Positions 26,492-35,479 of a stretch of 64,000 bases of DNA are shown here, piece by piece. The notes beneath the pieces were generated by a model, which saw only the letters and a list, made by a program, of their open reading frames with translations, had not been told where the DNA came from and ran no database searches. Where the stretch lies: NCBI GenBank assembly GCA_020636845.1, contig JACJXD010000009.1, positions 1 through 64,000 of the forward strand, given 5' to 3'. The stretch comes from Bacteroidales bacterium (GTDB lineage Bacteria; Bacteroidota; Bacteroidia; Bacteroidales; Tenuifilaceae). Made by a program: the position numbers and the translations under genes. Every line of letters begins with the position of its first letter. The first letter of the stretch is position 1.

Positions 26492-27454
26492 TTATATGCT
26501 ATCGGGATTTATGCTGTAAGCATTTTCGCGAAAACCCTTATTCGGAATTTTAATAACATACTCCTTGCCTTTAGGATTCCTCAAATAGTTGTCGCGCAAC
26601 CAAGGATTAAAAATTTTTAGCAACTTGTAGTTGGTGTCAAACTTAACGGCAAAACTTGCAATATTGGATATTGAAGTATCAACTTTAACTTCGTAGTACC
26701 TTAACGGCGGATATAAATCGGATTTGGAAAGGTTAAAACCATACTTATCGGGATTTTCGAATATCACCTTTAATGCTAACAAGCGATATACATATCGTCC
26801 AGCCTCTTCGCCCAACACCATGTTATAATACGAATCGCCTTGCTGCCGATCAATTTGCCTATCAATTCCGTTTTGTCCAAAGTTATATGCCGCAGCAGTC
26901 ATCGTCCAATTTCCAAAACGCTCATGAGCCTTAAGCAAGTACCTGCACGCTGCTTCCGTCGATTTTTCCACATGGTACCTTTCGTCAATCTCGGAGTTAA
27001 CCTCCAAGCCATACTGTTTTGCGGTTCCTTCCAACAACTGCCACATGCCAACAGCATTCGAAGGCGATACGGTTTGCGACAAGCCGCTTTCGGCTACCGC
27101 CATATACTTAAAATCGTTGGGAATACCATTCTTTTCCAATATAGGCTCAATAACAGGAAAATACCTGTTAGCCTTTTTTAGTAACAAAATTGTTTGGGAG
27201 TGCCAATACGTATTTACCTGAAGTTCCCTATCGAGCGATTCCCGTACATCGAAATACTCCAAAGGAACCCTTTCGCCACAAAAATCTAACTTATCCGGAA
27301 GTGGAGTTGGTACAATGTCCTGCGAAATAGCATAACTATTCTTCGACCCCGATAAACTGTCCTTAGAACCAACCGAAGCAGAAAAAAAGAAAATAATCAA
27401 TACAAATGTAACCACGGCAAATACCGATACCCCCACTTTCCCAGTTCGCGACAT
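26492..27454 (-). CDS. Lytic transglycosylase with SLT domain (MltD-like)
   Basis: A 320-residue exported peptidoglycan-cleaving enzyme. A membrane/signal segment (about 8-29) is followed by a lysozyme-like SLT domain (about 100-235). The catalytic glutamate is in YMAVAESGLSQTVSPS, followed by AVGMWQLLEGTAKQYGL and AAAYNFGQNGIDRQ, all family hallmarks. No LysM repeats are seen; the C-terminal 80 residues have no recognised domain. It acts in the periplasm. It diverges from the porin gene. Confidence 0.88.
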   Translation of the reverse strand: MSRTGKVGVSVFAVVTFVLIIFFFSASVGSKDSLSGSKNSYAISQDIVPTPLPDKLDFCGERVPLEYFDVRESLDRELQVNTYWHSQTILLLKKANRYFPVIEPILEKNGIPNDFKYMAVAESGLSQTVSPSNAVGMWQLLEGTAKQYGLEVNSEIDERYHVEKSTEAACRYLLKAHERFGNWTMTAAAYNFGQNGIDRQIDRQQGDSYYNMVLGEEAGRYVYRLLALKVIFENPDKYGFNLSKSDLYPPLRYYEVKVDTSISNIASFAVKFDTNYKLLKIFNPWLRDNYLRNPKGKEYVIKIPNKGFRENAYSINPDSI

Positions 27455-27669
27455 AGCAACTCCTCTTTTAAAATTTCAATTACCTTACAATCTTATCCAC
27501 CCTGCTAATATAGCAAGCATACGCCTTAACTCATAAAATATAAGGATGAAAAATATGCAATTAAACTTGTTAAAAAACATAAGCAAACATAGAGCCTGAT
27601 TTCTTGAACATTACACTAAAAACATACAAACAGTTAGAATATTAATCTTTTTCATTACCATTAAAATGA

Positions 27670-27677
27670 TACTTTTG
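27670..27677 (+). promoter_or_regulatory. Bacteroidota -7 promoter element (TACTTTTG)
   Basis: TACTTTTG 17 bp upstream of the porin ATG at 27695; implies a short leader of about 10 bases. Confidence 0.45.
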
Positions 27678-27694
27678 GCAAAAAATACTACAAA

Positions 27695-28807
27695 ATGAGA
27701 GCCAAAAGGATTATTCTCACGCTAATAATAGCCATTCCAACAATTACCAATGCACAGGAAAAAGCAGACTCTATTTTGCAACAAAATCAGGAACTCATAA
27801 AATTTTTAAGTACGTCCAACGTTTCTACACAAATATTTTTGGGCTACCAGTATTTTGACAAAGGAACAACCAGTTCCAACGAATTTACCGTAAAAAGAGG
27901 GTATATAACTTTCAAAAAAGACCTTAACAAATACCTTTCGGGGCGAATAACTCCCGACCTTACCGTTGATAAAGAAGGCGATGGGCTTGGAGACCTAGAA
28001 ATGAGGTTGAAATACTGTTATATCGATTTTCATACAAAAGGGAACTTTTGGATTTTTACAAATCCATCGTTTCTTGCCGGTGAGGTTTTCACACCATGGT
28101 TACATTTTGAAGAAAAAATTAACCATTACCGAATACAGGGACCTCAATTTTTAGATGTAATTAAAATCCTTTCGTCTGCCGATTTCGGAGTTACCTCAAC
28201 CATGCTTTTGGGAGGAGAGGTAAATAAGGACTATCAAGAAAATGTAAGCAAAGACTACCCCGGAAAGTATGGCTCCATTGCTTTTGGCATTTACAATGGC
28301 GGAGGCTATCACTCCATAGAAAACAATAACAACAAAACCTTTCAGTGGCGAGTTAGCCTTAGACCTTTCCCAAGTGCCATTACCGGCTTGCAATTTTCCT
28401 ACCTAGGTGCATACGGCAAAGGAAATACCTCATTAAATCCTACGTGGAATACTCAGGCAGGTGCAATAAGTTACCAAAATCGTAAGGTTAACTTGCTAGG
28501 TCAGGCATACACGTCTGTTGGTAACCATACCGGGTCGTACGCCGATTCTCTTGGAAATGCCTACAATTCGAAAGGATGGAGCGTTTTTGCCGAATACTTA
28601 ATGATTCATAACAAAATAAGCCTCTTTAGCCGCTACGACTATTCAACTATTGATGCCATTTCTGGAAATATAAACACCGAGCAATTTGTTTTCGGCATTG
28701 CTTACCATATTTACAAGCAAAACAAGGTTGTTGTTGACTACAACAAGCAAAAAAGTAACAGTACAAAAATCAACCTTTTTGAAGTTCTTTTTGAACTCGC
28801 CCTTTAA
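27695..28807 (+). CDS. Porin family outer-membrane protein
   Basis: A 370-residue protein with a signal peptide (1-20, ending TNAQ) and a short helical/coiled region (KADSILQQNQELIKFL). Alternating beta strands of a predicted barrel follow (GYITFKKDLNKYLSGRITPDL, RVSLRPFPSAITGLQFSYLGAYG). The layout resembles the phosphate-selective porin O/P-like porins of Bacteroidota. The last strand ends in FELAL; most outer-membrane barrels end in an aromatic residue, which is missing here. The substrate is not predictable. It is convergent with fhs through a shared hairpin. Confidence 0.75.
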   Translation: MRAKRIILTLIIAIPTITNAQEKADSILQQNQELIKFLSTSNVSTQIFLGYQYFDKGTTSSNEFTVKRGYITFKKDLNKYLSGRITPDLTVDKEGDGLGDLEMRLKYCYIDFHTKGNFWIFTNPSFLAGEVFTPWLHFEEKINHYRIQGPQFLDVIKILSSADFGVTSTMLLGGEVNKDYQENVSKDYPGKYGSIAFGIYNGGGYHSIENNNNKTFQWRVSLRPFPSAITGLQFSYLGAYGKGNTSLNPTWNTQAGAISYQNRKVNLLGQAYTSVGNHTGSYADSLGNAYNSKGWSVFAEYLMIHNKISLFSRYDYSTIDAISGNINTEQFVFGIAYHIYKQNKVVVDYNKQKSNSTKINLFEVLFELAL

Positions 28808-28810
28808 ATA

Positions 28811-28833
28811 GAAAAAGGGGCATTTAGCCCCTT
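28811..28833 (-). terminator. Terminator between fhs and the porin gene
   Basis: The perfect 7-bp stem AAGGGGC (28815-28821) and GCCCCTT (28827-28833) is followed on the minus strand by TTTTTCT. It lies 25 bp beyond the fhs stop codon and probably also stabilises the porin mRNA end, although the plus strand lacks a good T-run. Confidence 0.75.
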
Positions 28834-28858
28834 CTCTATGTTATACCATGCTCGTATT

Positions 28859-30529
28859 TTAGAATAATCCGCTGATTACACCATTATCGTCAACATCAAT
28901 TTTTTCGGCGGCAGGTTCGGCAGGTAAGCCAGGCATTCGCATTATTTGACCGGTTATAGGAATAATGAATCCGGCTCCCGAAGCAATTTCCACCTCACGA
29001 ACGGTAACCACAAAATCCTTAGGACGACCCAGCAATTCCGGGTTATCCGACAGCGATTTTTGTGTTTTTGCAACGCAAATAGGCAACTTATCCAACCCGA
29101 GAGCATACACCCGCTCTAAATCGCTCTTAGCCTGAGGAGTGTAATCGACAGCCTCGGCTCCATATATCTTCTTTGCCAAAGTTTCCACCTTCATTTCCGG
29201 CGTCCAGTTCCAATCGTATAATGTATTTAACTGGTACGGGCAATTCATGGCTATTTTATTTACAATTTTAGCCAACTCAATGGCACCCTCGCCACCTTTT
29301 CCCCATACATCAACTTCGGCAACCTGAACGTCCATATCCTTGCAGAAATCTTTTACATAGTTGACCTCTTCGTCGGTATCGGAAGAAAAGCGGTTAATGG
29401 CAACAATAGGACAAATACCGAATAACTTCATATTTTCCACGTGCTTTTGCAGGTTAGCAACACCCTTCTTAATTGCCTCTACATCGGGTTGTGAAAGTTC
29501 CTTAAGCGATTTACCTCCGTGATATTTGAGCGCTCTAATGGTAGCCACTAGCACCACAGCGCTCGGATTTAGTCCGGCATACTTACACTTAATATCGATA
29601 AATTTTTCGGCACCCAAATCGAAACCGAATCCGGCTTCGGTAACAACATAATCGCTAAGCGATAAGCCCATTTTTGTTGCAATAACCGAGTTTGTTCCCT
29701 GAGCAATGTTTGCAAACGGACCTCCGTGAATTATAGCAGGTGTCCCTTCGATTGTTTGAACCAAATTAGGCATAATTGCATCGCGAAGCAATGCGGCCAT
29801 TGCTCCCTGCGCCTTAAGGTCGCGCGCATAAATAGGCTTTTTATCGTATGTATAGCCAACAAATATATTTCCCAACCTGCGCTTTAAATCGGCAAAATCT
29901 TCCGCTAAACAGAGAATTGCCATGATTTCGGAAGCAGCGGTAATGTCGAACCCTGTTTCCCGAGGAATTCCATTGGAAGTACCTCCTAAACCAACAATGA
30001 TATTACGAAGAGAACGATCGTTCATATCCATAACCCTTTTCCACTTAACCGTACGAGGGTCGATTCCCAACGAACGCTTCTTACTCTGAATATTATTGTC
30101 GATAAGAGCTGAAAGTAAGTTATGTGCACGTTCTATTGCCGAAAAATCGCCGGTAAAGTGAAGGTTTATATCCTCCATTGGTAACACCTGCGAATAACCA
30201 CCGCCCGTTGCACCTCCTTTTATACCAAACACAGGGCCTAACGAAGGTTCCCTAAGGACAACCGTTGTTTGCTTCCCTATCCGATTTAAGCCCTGAGCCA
30301 AACCGATAGAAACCGTTGTTTTTCCTTCGCCTGCCGGAGTCGGCGAGATTGCCGAAACCAAAATCAACTTACTTTGAGAATACTTTTCCTTGTCGATATA
30401 CTTCAAAGGAATTTTTGCCTTATACTTTCCGTAAAGAATCAGGTCGTCATTATCAATTTTTAACTTCGACGCAATCTCGGTAATAGGTTTCATTTTAACC
30501 TCGTGGGCAATTTCAATATCCGATTTCAT
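28859..30529 (-). CDS. fhs: Formate--tetrahydrofolate ligase
   Basis: Joins formate to tetrahydrofolate with ATP to give 10-formyl-THF, supplying one-carbon units for purine and formyl-Met-tRNA synthesis. 556 residues, the usual length. The P-loop is PTPAGEGKTTVSIGLAQGL near residue 67. LREPSLGPVFGIKGGATGGG, HFTGDFSAIERAHNLLSALIDN and FANIAQGTNSVIATKMGL are family signatures. The start is the ATG at 30529. Upstream gldB points the same way, but 138 bp separate the genes. Confidence 0.96.
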   Translation of the reverse strand: MKSDIEIAHEVKMKPITEIASKLKIDNDDLILYGKYKAKIPLKYIDKEKYSQSKLILVSAISPTPAGEGKTTVSIGLAQGLNRIGKQTTVVLREPSLGPVFGIKGGATGGGYSQVLPMEDINLHFTGDFSAIERAHNLLSALIDNNIQSKKRSLGIDPRTVKWKRVMDMNDRSLRNIIVGLGGTSNGIPRETGFDITAASEIMAILCLAEDFADLKRRLGNIFVGYTYDKKPIYARDLKAQGAMAALLRDAIMPNLVQTIEGTPAIIHGGPFANIAQGTNSVIATKMGLSLSDYVVTEAGFGFDLGAEKFIDIKCKYAGLNPSAVVLVATIRALKYHGGKSLKELSQPDVEAIKKGVANLQKHVENMKLFGICPIVAINRFSSDTDEEVNYVKDFCKDMDVQVAEVDVWGKGGEGAIELAKIVNKIAMNCPYQLNTLYDWNWTPEMKVETLAKKIYGAEAVDYTPQAKSDLERVYALGLDKLPICVAKTQKSLSDNPELLGRPKDFVVTVREVEIASGAGFIIPITGQIMRMPGLPAEPAAEKIDVDDNGVISGLF

Positions 30530-30667
30530 ATTTAATTTATTTAAAGCATTTAATTAACTACTCAACAAAAACAACATACTCAATGTCCTGCAACCATTAA
30601 CAAGTTACCAATAAAATTGTTTACAAGCCAACCGAAAGGAACAATATTCAACCGATTTTATTACCGA

Positions 30668-31672
30668 TTACGGATTATACCTCGCTTCCCTCAGAATATT
30701 AGTATAATCCTTAATTTGCATAAGTTGCGCCAGAGTTAGCGTGTCGTTACGGTCCATAAACCGATTTACAATTCTATACCCCAGCCAAACAGCGGCTCGT
30801 CCGGGAGATTCCTGCGGAAATCCGGAAGTAAACGGAGCATCGTTAATTAACTTATTGATGTCGGATGTGTTTGTGGAAAAGAGCATTTTATTCTCAATAA
30901 GACTAGTCCACATCGGTCGTTCGTTATTAACACACCACTTATACTCGTTTGGCGTAAAACCAAAAATTAACGAATCGGTCTGGTTGGGTAACATTCGCTT
31001 TGTAAGATACATAACCTCTCCCTCGTAAATTATGTTACTCAAAAGGTTATCGATAGAATCGTTAAATTCGAATGCAGCATACATCCATGCCCGCATTAAA
31101 TCCGAGGGAATTTTTTCGGGAATCATTTTTCGCTGTTGGTAAAGCGGAATACCCATTAACCTATACTCCACCGTTTTAGCGCCCCGATACCTGTCGAGTC
31201 CCACGGCTAAAATACTGTCGTCAACCGCCAACGACAGGTTATAGCCCGAAACAAACGTAAAAATCTGAGGAACGGGCTTATTCGGAAAATAGTACTTATA
31301 CCGTTTAAACGCCTGGGTAAGTGTTTCGTTTATTTGACCAAAGTTCGAGAATAGAAGTTCGGACTTCACGTACGCATTGTGCACCATGGTGTCGGTAACA
31401 AAGTGCTTTAGGGAAAGATAAAAATCGGGAGTATTGGGGTTTCCTATCCTAATTATACCTTCGGTAAACATGCGGGCAAAATTTCCGTACTCGGCTTCCA
31501 GTTTAGGATACTGAATGCTAAGACTATCGGGATTAAGAGAAAATAAATCGATTTCGAATCGACGTGCCTGCACCTTCAAATCTATAGAAGAAGTATCGAT
31601 TTTATCGAATCGGTTACTATGGCACGAAACCAACAGGGTTAAGGCAATCGGTACAACTAATAACTTCCTCAT
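30668..31672 (-). CDS. gldB: Gliding motility lipoprotein GldB-like
   Basis: A 334-residue lipoprotein if it starts at MRKLLVVPIALTLLVSCHS (31672); a TTG-initiated 12-residue extension would bury the signal peptide. The lipobox is LLVSC, with the cysteine at residue 17. The body matches GldB: RFEIDLFSLNPDSL, a helical middle part, IIYEGEVMYLTKRMLP near residue 215, and a C-terminal PGRAAVWLGYRIVNRFM. GldB is needed for gliding in Flavobacterium and is also kept by many non-motile Bacteroidota, so gliding cannot be concluded from this gene alone. It acts in the periplasm or at the inner face of the outer membrane. The radical SAM gene lies 41 bp upstream in the same direction. Confidence 0.83.
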   Translation of the reverse strand: MRKLLVVPIALTLLVSCHSNRFDKIDTSSIDLKVQARRFEIDLFSLNPDSLSIQYPKLEAEYGNFARMFTEGIIRIGNPNTPDFYLSLKHFVTDTMVHNAYVKSELLFSNFGQINETLTQAFKRYKYYFPNKPVPQIFTFVSGYNLSLAVDDSILAVGLDRYRGAKTVEYRLMGIPLYQQRKMIPEKIPSDLMRAWMYAAFEFNDSIDNLLSNIIYEGEVMYLTKRMLPNQTDSLIFGFTPNEYKWCVNNERPMWTSLIENKMLFSTNTSDINKLINDAPFTSGFPQESPGRAAVWLGYRIVNRFMDRNDTLTLAQLMQIKDYTNILREARYNP

Positions 31673-31713
31673 CTTTAAATAATTTATTAAATCGTCGAAC
31701 TTTCTCAAAAAAC

Positions 31714-32652
31714 CTATTTATCCTTTACCTGATAAAAATATCCTCTCTCGCCTTCTACCACTTCAATTTTACCCTCGGCATCCAACACATCGAGATACTT
31801 GTTAATTTCGTTCACGTGCATTCCCAAAATCTGAATTAAATCGTCGATAGTACACGGACGACGCTGAATTGTTTCGAAAATTGCCGTTTCAAAATCGGTG
31901 CGATACGACTGAATATTCTTCCGCTCAGGCGATTTTGAGATTATCTCCACGTTATCCAAATTCCAAAAATCGACAACGCTCTGTAACTCTTTTCGTGTTG
32001 CGCCTCTCAACTTTTGAACGGTTCCCGGTCTATCCAGCGTATTCAACTGTACCGAATCGGGATTAATACGCTGTATTGCCTTTTTCAACTCAACAAGTTC
32101 CTCCTTGGAATCGTTATACCCTGGCAAAATAAAAACTTCGAGCCATAATTTTCCCTTGAAAGAAGTTCTAAAATCGACAATTCCCTGAATATACCTATCG
32201 ATGGTAAGTCCTGATGCCGGGCGATTAATTTTTTCGAAAACACTCTGGGTAGCCGCATCCAAAGATGGGAGAATTACATCGGCATCCAGCAACGCATTCC
32301 TTACATCAACGTCGAACAGCATGGTTCCGTTAGTTAAAACAGCAACGGGAATGTTCGGTTTTATCTGCTTAATAAACCGAAGCACCTCGCAAATTTTACT
32401 ATTTAACGTAGGCTCGCCCGAACCCGAAAAGGTAATATAATCCGGATCGGAATTGCTACCAAAGTAACTCGTTAACTCCTCCTTTACCTTCTCCAACGGA
32501 ATGTACTCTTTTCTATCTAAGGTAAGCTTTGTTGTTTTACCAACTTCACAATAAACGCAATCGAGAGAACACACCTTTTTAGGCACCAAATCAACGCCAA
32601 GCGACATTCCTAATCTTCGAGACGGCACAGGACCAAACAAATATTTGTACAT
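31714..32652 (-). CDS. Radical SAM protein (COG0731-like)
   Basis: A 312-residue protein. The [4Fe-4S] cluster motif is C-x3-C-x2-C (CSLDCVYCEVG near residue 28), followed by TFSGSGEPTLNS, the SAM-binding glycine-rich turn. The N-terminus FGPVPSRRLGMSLGVDL is characteristic of this group. The C-terminal 65 residues look like a winged helix (RRPCTIDDLIQILGMHVNEI). The reaction is unknown; relatives are annotated as Fe-S oxidoreductases or wyosine-type enzymes, and neither can be claimed here. It lies upstream of gldB and diverges from dnaB. Confidence 0.82.
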   Translation of the reverse strand: MYKYLFGPVPSRRLGMSLGVDLVPKKVCSLDCVYCEVGKTTKLTLDRKEYIPLEKVKEELTSYFGSNSDPDYITFSGSGEPTLNSKICEVLRFIKQIKPNIPVAVLTNGTMLFDVDVRNALLDADVILPSLDAATQSVFEKINRPASGLTIDRYIQGIVDFRTSFKGKLWLEVFILPGYNDSKEELVELKKAIQRINPDSVQLNTLDRPGTVQKLRGATRKELQSVVDFWNLDNVEIISKSPERKNIQSYRTDFETAIFETIQRRPCTIDDLIQILGMHVNEINKYLDVLDAEGKIEVVEGERGYFYQVKDK

Positions 32653-32778
32653 AACAGCTGTATTATTAATTATTTCAATATTTTTTCTTTACAATAACTA
32701 TCTTTTCCAGTAAACATCAACGTCTTGCTAACGGTTAATAACCTGTTGATATGCCATGATAAGTCATCGGTTTTTCAA

Positions 32779-32808
32779 TTGATTTTTTAGCAAGGCTTTT
32801 TACCTTTG
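32779..32808 (+). promoter_or_regulatory. Promoter of dnaB (TTG-N19-TACCTTTG)
   Basis: TTG (32779-32781) and TACCTTTG (32801-32808) are 19 bp apart, close to the Bacteroidota consensus. The dnaB ATG is at 32830. Confidence 0.5.
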
Positions 32809-32829
32809 TTACCCCAAAAATAAAACAGC

Positions 32830-34374
32830 ATGGCAAAACAAACAAATAGCAAGCAAAAGTACACAAAACCAAGCATTCCTGTATCGGAATTAGGCAAAGT
32901 TCCGCCTCAAGCGTTGGAATTTGAAGAAGCCGTACTGGGCGCTATAATGGTTGAAAAGGATGCAATAATACTTGCCAGCGAAATTCTTAAACCCGAAAGT
33001 TTTTATAAAGAATCCCATCAAACAATATTCAAATCCATTTTAGACCTTTCGACCCGACTGGAACCCATCGACCTGTTTACCGTAACCGAAGAACTCCGCA
33101 AACAAGGAAAACTGGAAGAAATTGGAGGCCCCGTTTACCTGGCGAACTTAACCAACAAGGTAAGTTCGGCAGCACACATTGAGTATCACAGTAAAATTAT
33201 AGCACAAAAATACATTCAGCGCGAACTTATCCGCGTTTCCACCGATATTCAAAACAAAGCATTTGAGGAGGATTCCGATGTTGACGAACTTTTGGACTAC
33301 TCCGAAATGGAACTGTTTAAAGTTGCCGAAGGCAATATTAAAAGCGACACATTACCCATTAACCAAATTGTAGTTGACGCTTTTAAGCAGATTGAAGAAG
33401 CGGGCAAACGCGAGGATGGACTCAGCGGTGTTCCTTCGGGCTTTTCGGATTTGGACAGGTTGACATCGGGATGGCAACGTTCCGACCTGATAATTGTAGC
33501 AGCACGTCCTTCTATGGGTAAAACTGCCTTTGTCCTATCCATGGCACGCAACATGGCTGTAGATCAGAAAGCCCCGGTTGCTCTATTCTCTCTCGAAATG
33601 TCCAACATACAACTGGTAAACCGTTTGCTGGTGAGCGAATCGGGTTTAGCTTCCGAAAAAATACGAAACGGCAAACTTTCTTCCGATGAATGGACTCAAC
33701 TAACCGAAAAAACAAAAAAACTTTCCGATGCCGAGATATACATTGATGATACTCCTGCCCTATCTATTTTTGAGTTCAGGGCAAAGTGCCGGCGTTTAAA
33801 AACGCAGCACGACATAGGAATTGCCATCATCGACTACTTACAATTAATGACCGGGCCTGCCGAAACAAAGGGAAACAGAGAACAGGAGGTAAGTACTATT
33901 TCGCGTTCGCTCAAGGCTATTGCCAAGGAATTGGATATTCCCATAATTGCCCTTTCGCAGTTAAACCGTTCGGTAGAAACCCGTGGAGGAAACAAACGTC
34001 CGCAACTTTCGGACTTAAGGGAATCCGGCGCCATTGAACAAGATGCTGACGTGGTTATATTTATTCATCGTCCGGAATACTACGGCTTCGACGAAGACGA
34101 TAATGGAAACTCTACTAAAGGATTGGCCGAAATTATCGTTGCAAAGCACCGTAACGGAGCTGTGGACGACATTAAACTTCGCTTCCAAAAGGAAATGGCA
34201 AAATTCTCCGATTACGACGATACCAACTACGGGGCATACGAACAAACACAAGGAACATACAACTCCTCGCAATCGGTTACTACTACATTTAGTTCGAAAA
34301 TGAATAACGATGCATTTGAACGAGGTGGCGATTTTAATAGTTTAGGACCAGGATCCGATAACGTTCCTTTTTAA
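32830..34374 (+). CDS. dnaB: Replicative DNA helicase
   Basis: Hexameric 5'-3' helicase at the replication fork. 514 residues. The N-terminal DnaB_N domain (about 20-125, PPQALEFEEAVLGAIMVEK) is followed by the RecA-like motor: SGFSDLDRLTSGWQRSDLIIVAARPSMGKT (Walker A near 230), IAIIDYLQLMTG (Walker B) and LSDLRESGAIEQDADVVIFIHRPEYY. A flexible acidic tail ends GPGSDNVPF. No intein is present. It is a single gene followed by a hairpin at 34393-34426. Confidence 0.96.
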   Translation: MAKQTNSKQKYTKPSIPVSELGKVPPQALEFEEAVLGAIMVEKDAIILASEILKPESFYKESHQTIFKSILDLSTRLEPIDLFTVTEELRKQGKLEEIGGPVYLANLTNKVSSAAHIEYHSKIIAQKYIQRELIRVSTDIQNKAFEEDSDVDELLDYSEMELFKVAEGNIKSDTLPINQIVVDAFKQIEEAGKREDGLSGVPSGFSDLDRLTSGWQRSDLIIVAARPSMGKTAFVLSMARNMAVDQKAPVALFSLEMSNIQLVNRLLVSESGLASEKIRNGKLSSDEWTQLTEKTKKLSDAEIYIDDTPALSIFEFRAKCRRLKTQHDIGIAIIDYLQLMTGPAETKGNREQEVSTISRSLKAIAKELDIPIIALSQLNRSVETRGGNKRPQLSDLRESGAIEQDADVVIFIHRPEYYGFDEDDNGNSTKGLAEIIVAKHRNGAVDDIKLRFQKEMAKFSDYDDTNYGAYEQTQGTYNSSQSVTTTFSSKMNNDAFERGGDFNSLGPGSDNVPF

Positions 34375-34392
34375 GTTGTAATTTAGATAGTT

Positions 34393-34426
34393 AACCTAAC
34401 TATAAATCATCTCGTTATAGTTGGTT
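34393..34426. repeat. Inverted repeat downstream of dnaB at the edge of the restriction-modification insert
   Basis: AACCtAACTATAA (34393-34405) pairs with TTATAGTTGGTT (34415-34426), 12 bp with one bulged T and a 9-base loop. There is no T-run, so it is a weak terminator at best. The left copy of the 9-bp direct repeat starts in its loop. Confidence 0.55.
34409..34417. repeat. Left copy of a 9-bp direct repeat flanking the restriction-modification pair
   Basis: ATCTCGTTA. The same nine bases occur at 36387-36395 on the other side of the restriction-modification genes, and partial similarity (TTG and GTTA with an indel) continues for about 12 bp beyond. It may mark an old insertion boundary; a chance match is possible. 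Confidence 0.3.
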
Positions 34427-34498
34427 ATCGATCTATTCACTTGCAATACTAGACAATGTAATTACAAATAACAAACCTGTAAATAAGCGCTTTCTCAA

Positions 34499-35479
34499 CT
34501 ATAACCCATGCAGATTATTGACAACAGTTTTCTCTTCTAACTTCAAAGCCATTTGCTTAGGAACAATGTGTATTCTTCGTTTTGTCGTCAATTGTGATAT
34601 ATCATTGTTTATTCGAGACTTCATTTCAAAATTCGTAATACTATCTTTTAATTCTATATTTGATAAAATAGCTTCATAAACTGCATTTCTATTAGATTCT
34701 TTTGCACCTACGTAGTAGAAATGCTCTTTTGTAGCAACATAACAGTCTTTCCATACAGAAAAGACATAATCATTAGTACGATATTTATTGCTTAACCAAG
34801 TCGATAATATAAATTTACTTCCAGAGCCAACTAACCCTTTATGTAAAAACTTTTCTTCTTCTTCCGACCAAGAATCAAAATAATCAACGTGCCGACCAAT
34901 ATATGGAGGGTCTGCATAAACGAAATCCGACGATTTCAATTCTGAAAGTGTTTGTTTAAAATCTTGTTCTTTAAATTCATAGTCTCCCAATTCAATAATT
35001 TGAGAAATCATTTTAACTTGATTTGATATTTTCGTAATTAATGCTTGTGCAAATCGATTTGGTTTTCTACAAAAAGGCACATTAAACCCACCTTTTTTAT
35101 TAAAACGCATCATTCCATTAAAACACGATCGACTTAAAAAAAGGAAATCTAACGGATTCCCTTTTTCGTTAAATCTGTCTCTTACAATATAATAATGATC
35201 TCCGTTTGTATCTAATAATTTCTGTCCTTCTTCTGTGAGAAAATGTTTTACGATTCCACTTGTTATCTCTTTACGTTGTATTGCTTTATAGAAATTTATT
35301 AAATGGGGATTGTTATCGCATAACAACGCTTTTTTAGGTTTAATGTTGAAAGCTACAACCCCAGTACCCATGAATGGCTCAACCCATCTGTCATATTCAA
35401 TTCTTTGTGTGTTGACATTAATCCATTCAACCAATTTAGTTTTTATTCCTTGTGATTTTATAGGCGGAACTATCAACAT
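34499..35479 (-). CDS. DNA adenine methyltransferase of the EcoRV-like system (D12 class)
   Basis: A 326-residue N6-adenine methyltransferase that protects host DNA from the partner nuclease. Motif I is FMGTGVVAFNI near residue 37; motif IV is YADPPYIGRHVDYF near residue 195 (DPPY). This order and the N-terminal VPPIKSQGIKTKLVEWI fit the Dam/M.EcoRV (D12) group. The expected product is methylated adenine within GATATC, inferred from the partner nuclease. Its ATG overlaps the nuclease stop codon by one base (TAATG). It is richer in A and T than its neighbours, suggesting acquisition by transfer. Confidence 0.88.
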   Translation of the reverse strand: MLIVPPIKSQGIKTKLVEWINVNTQRIEYDRWVEPFMGTGVVAFNIKPKKALLCDNNPHLINFYKAIQRKEITSGIVKHFLTEEGQKLLDTNGDHYYIVRDRFNEKGNPLDFLFLSRSCFNGMMRFNKKGGFNVPFCRKPNRFAQALITKISNQVKMISQIIELGDYEFKEQDFKQTLSELKSSDFVYADPPYIGRHVDYFDSWSEEEEKFLHKGLVGSGSKFILSTWLSNKYRTNDYVFSVWKDCYVATKEHFYYVGAKESNRNAVYEAILSNIELKDSITNFEMKSRINNDISQLTTKRRIHIVPKQMALKLEEKTVVNNLHGL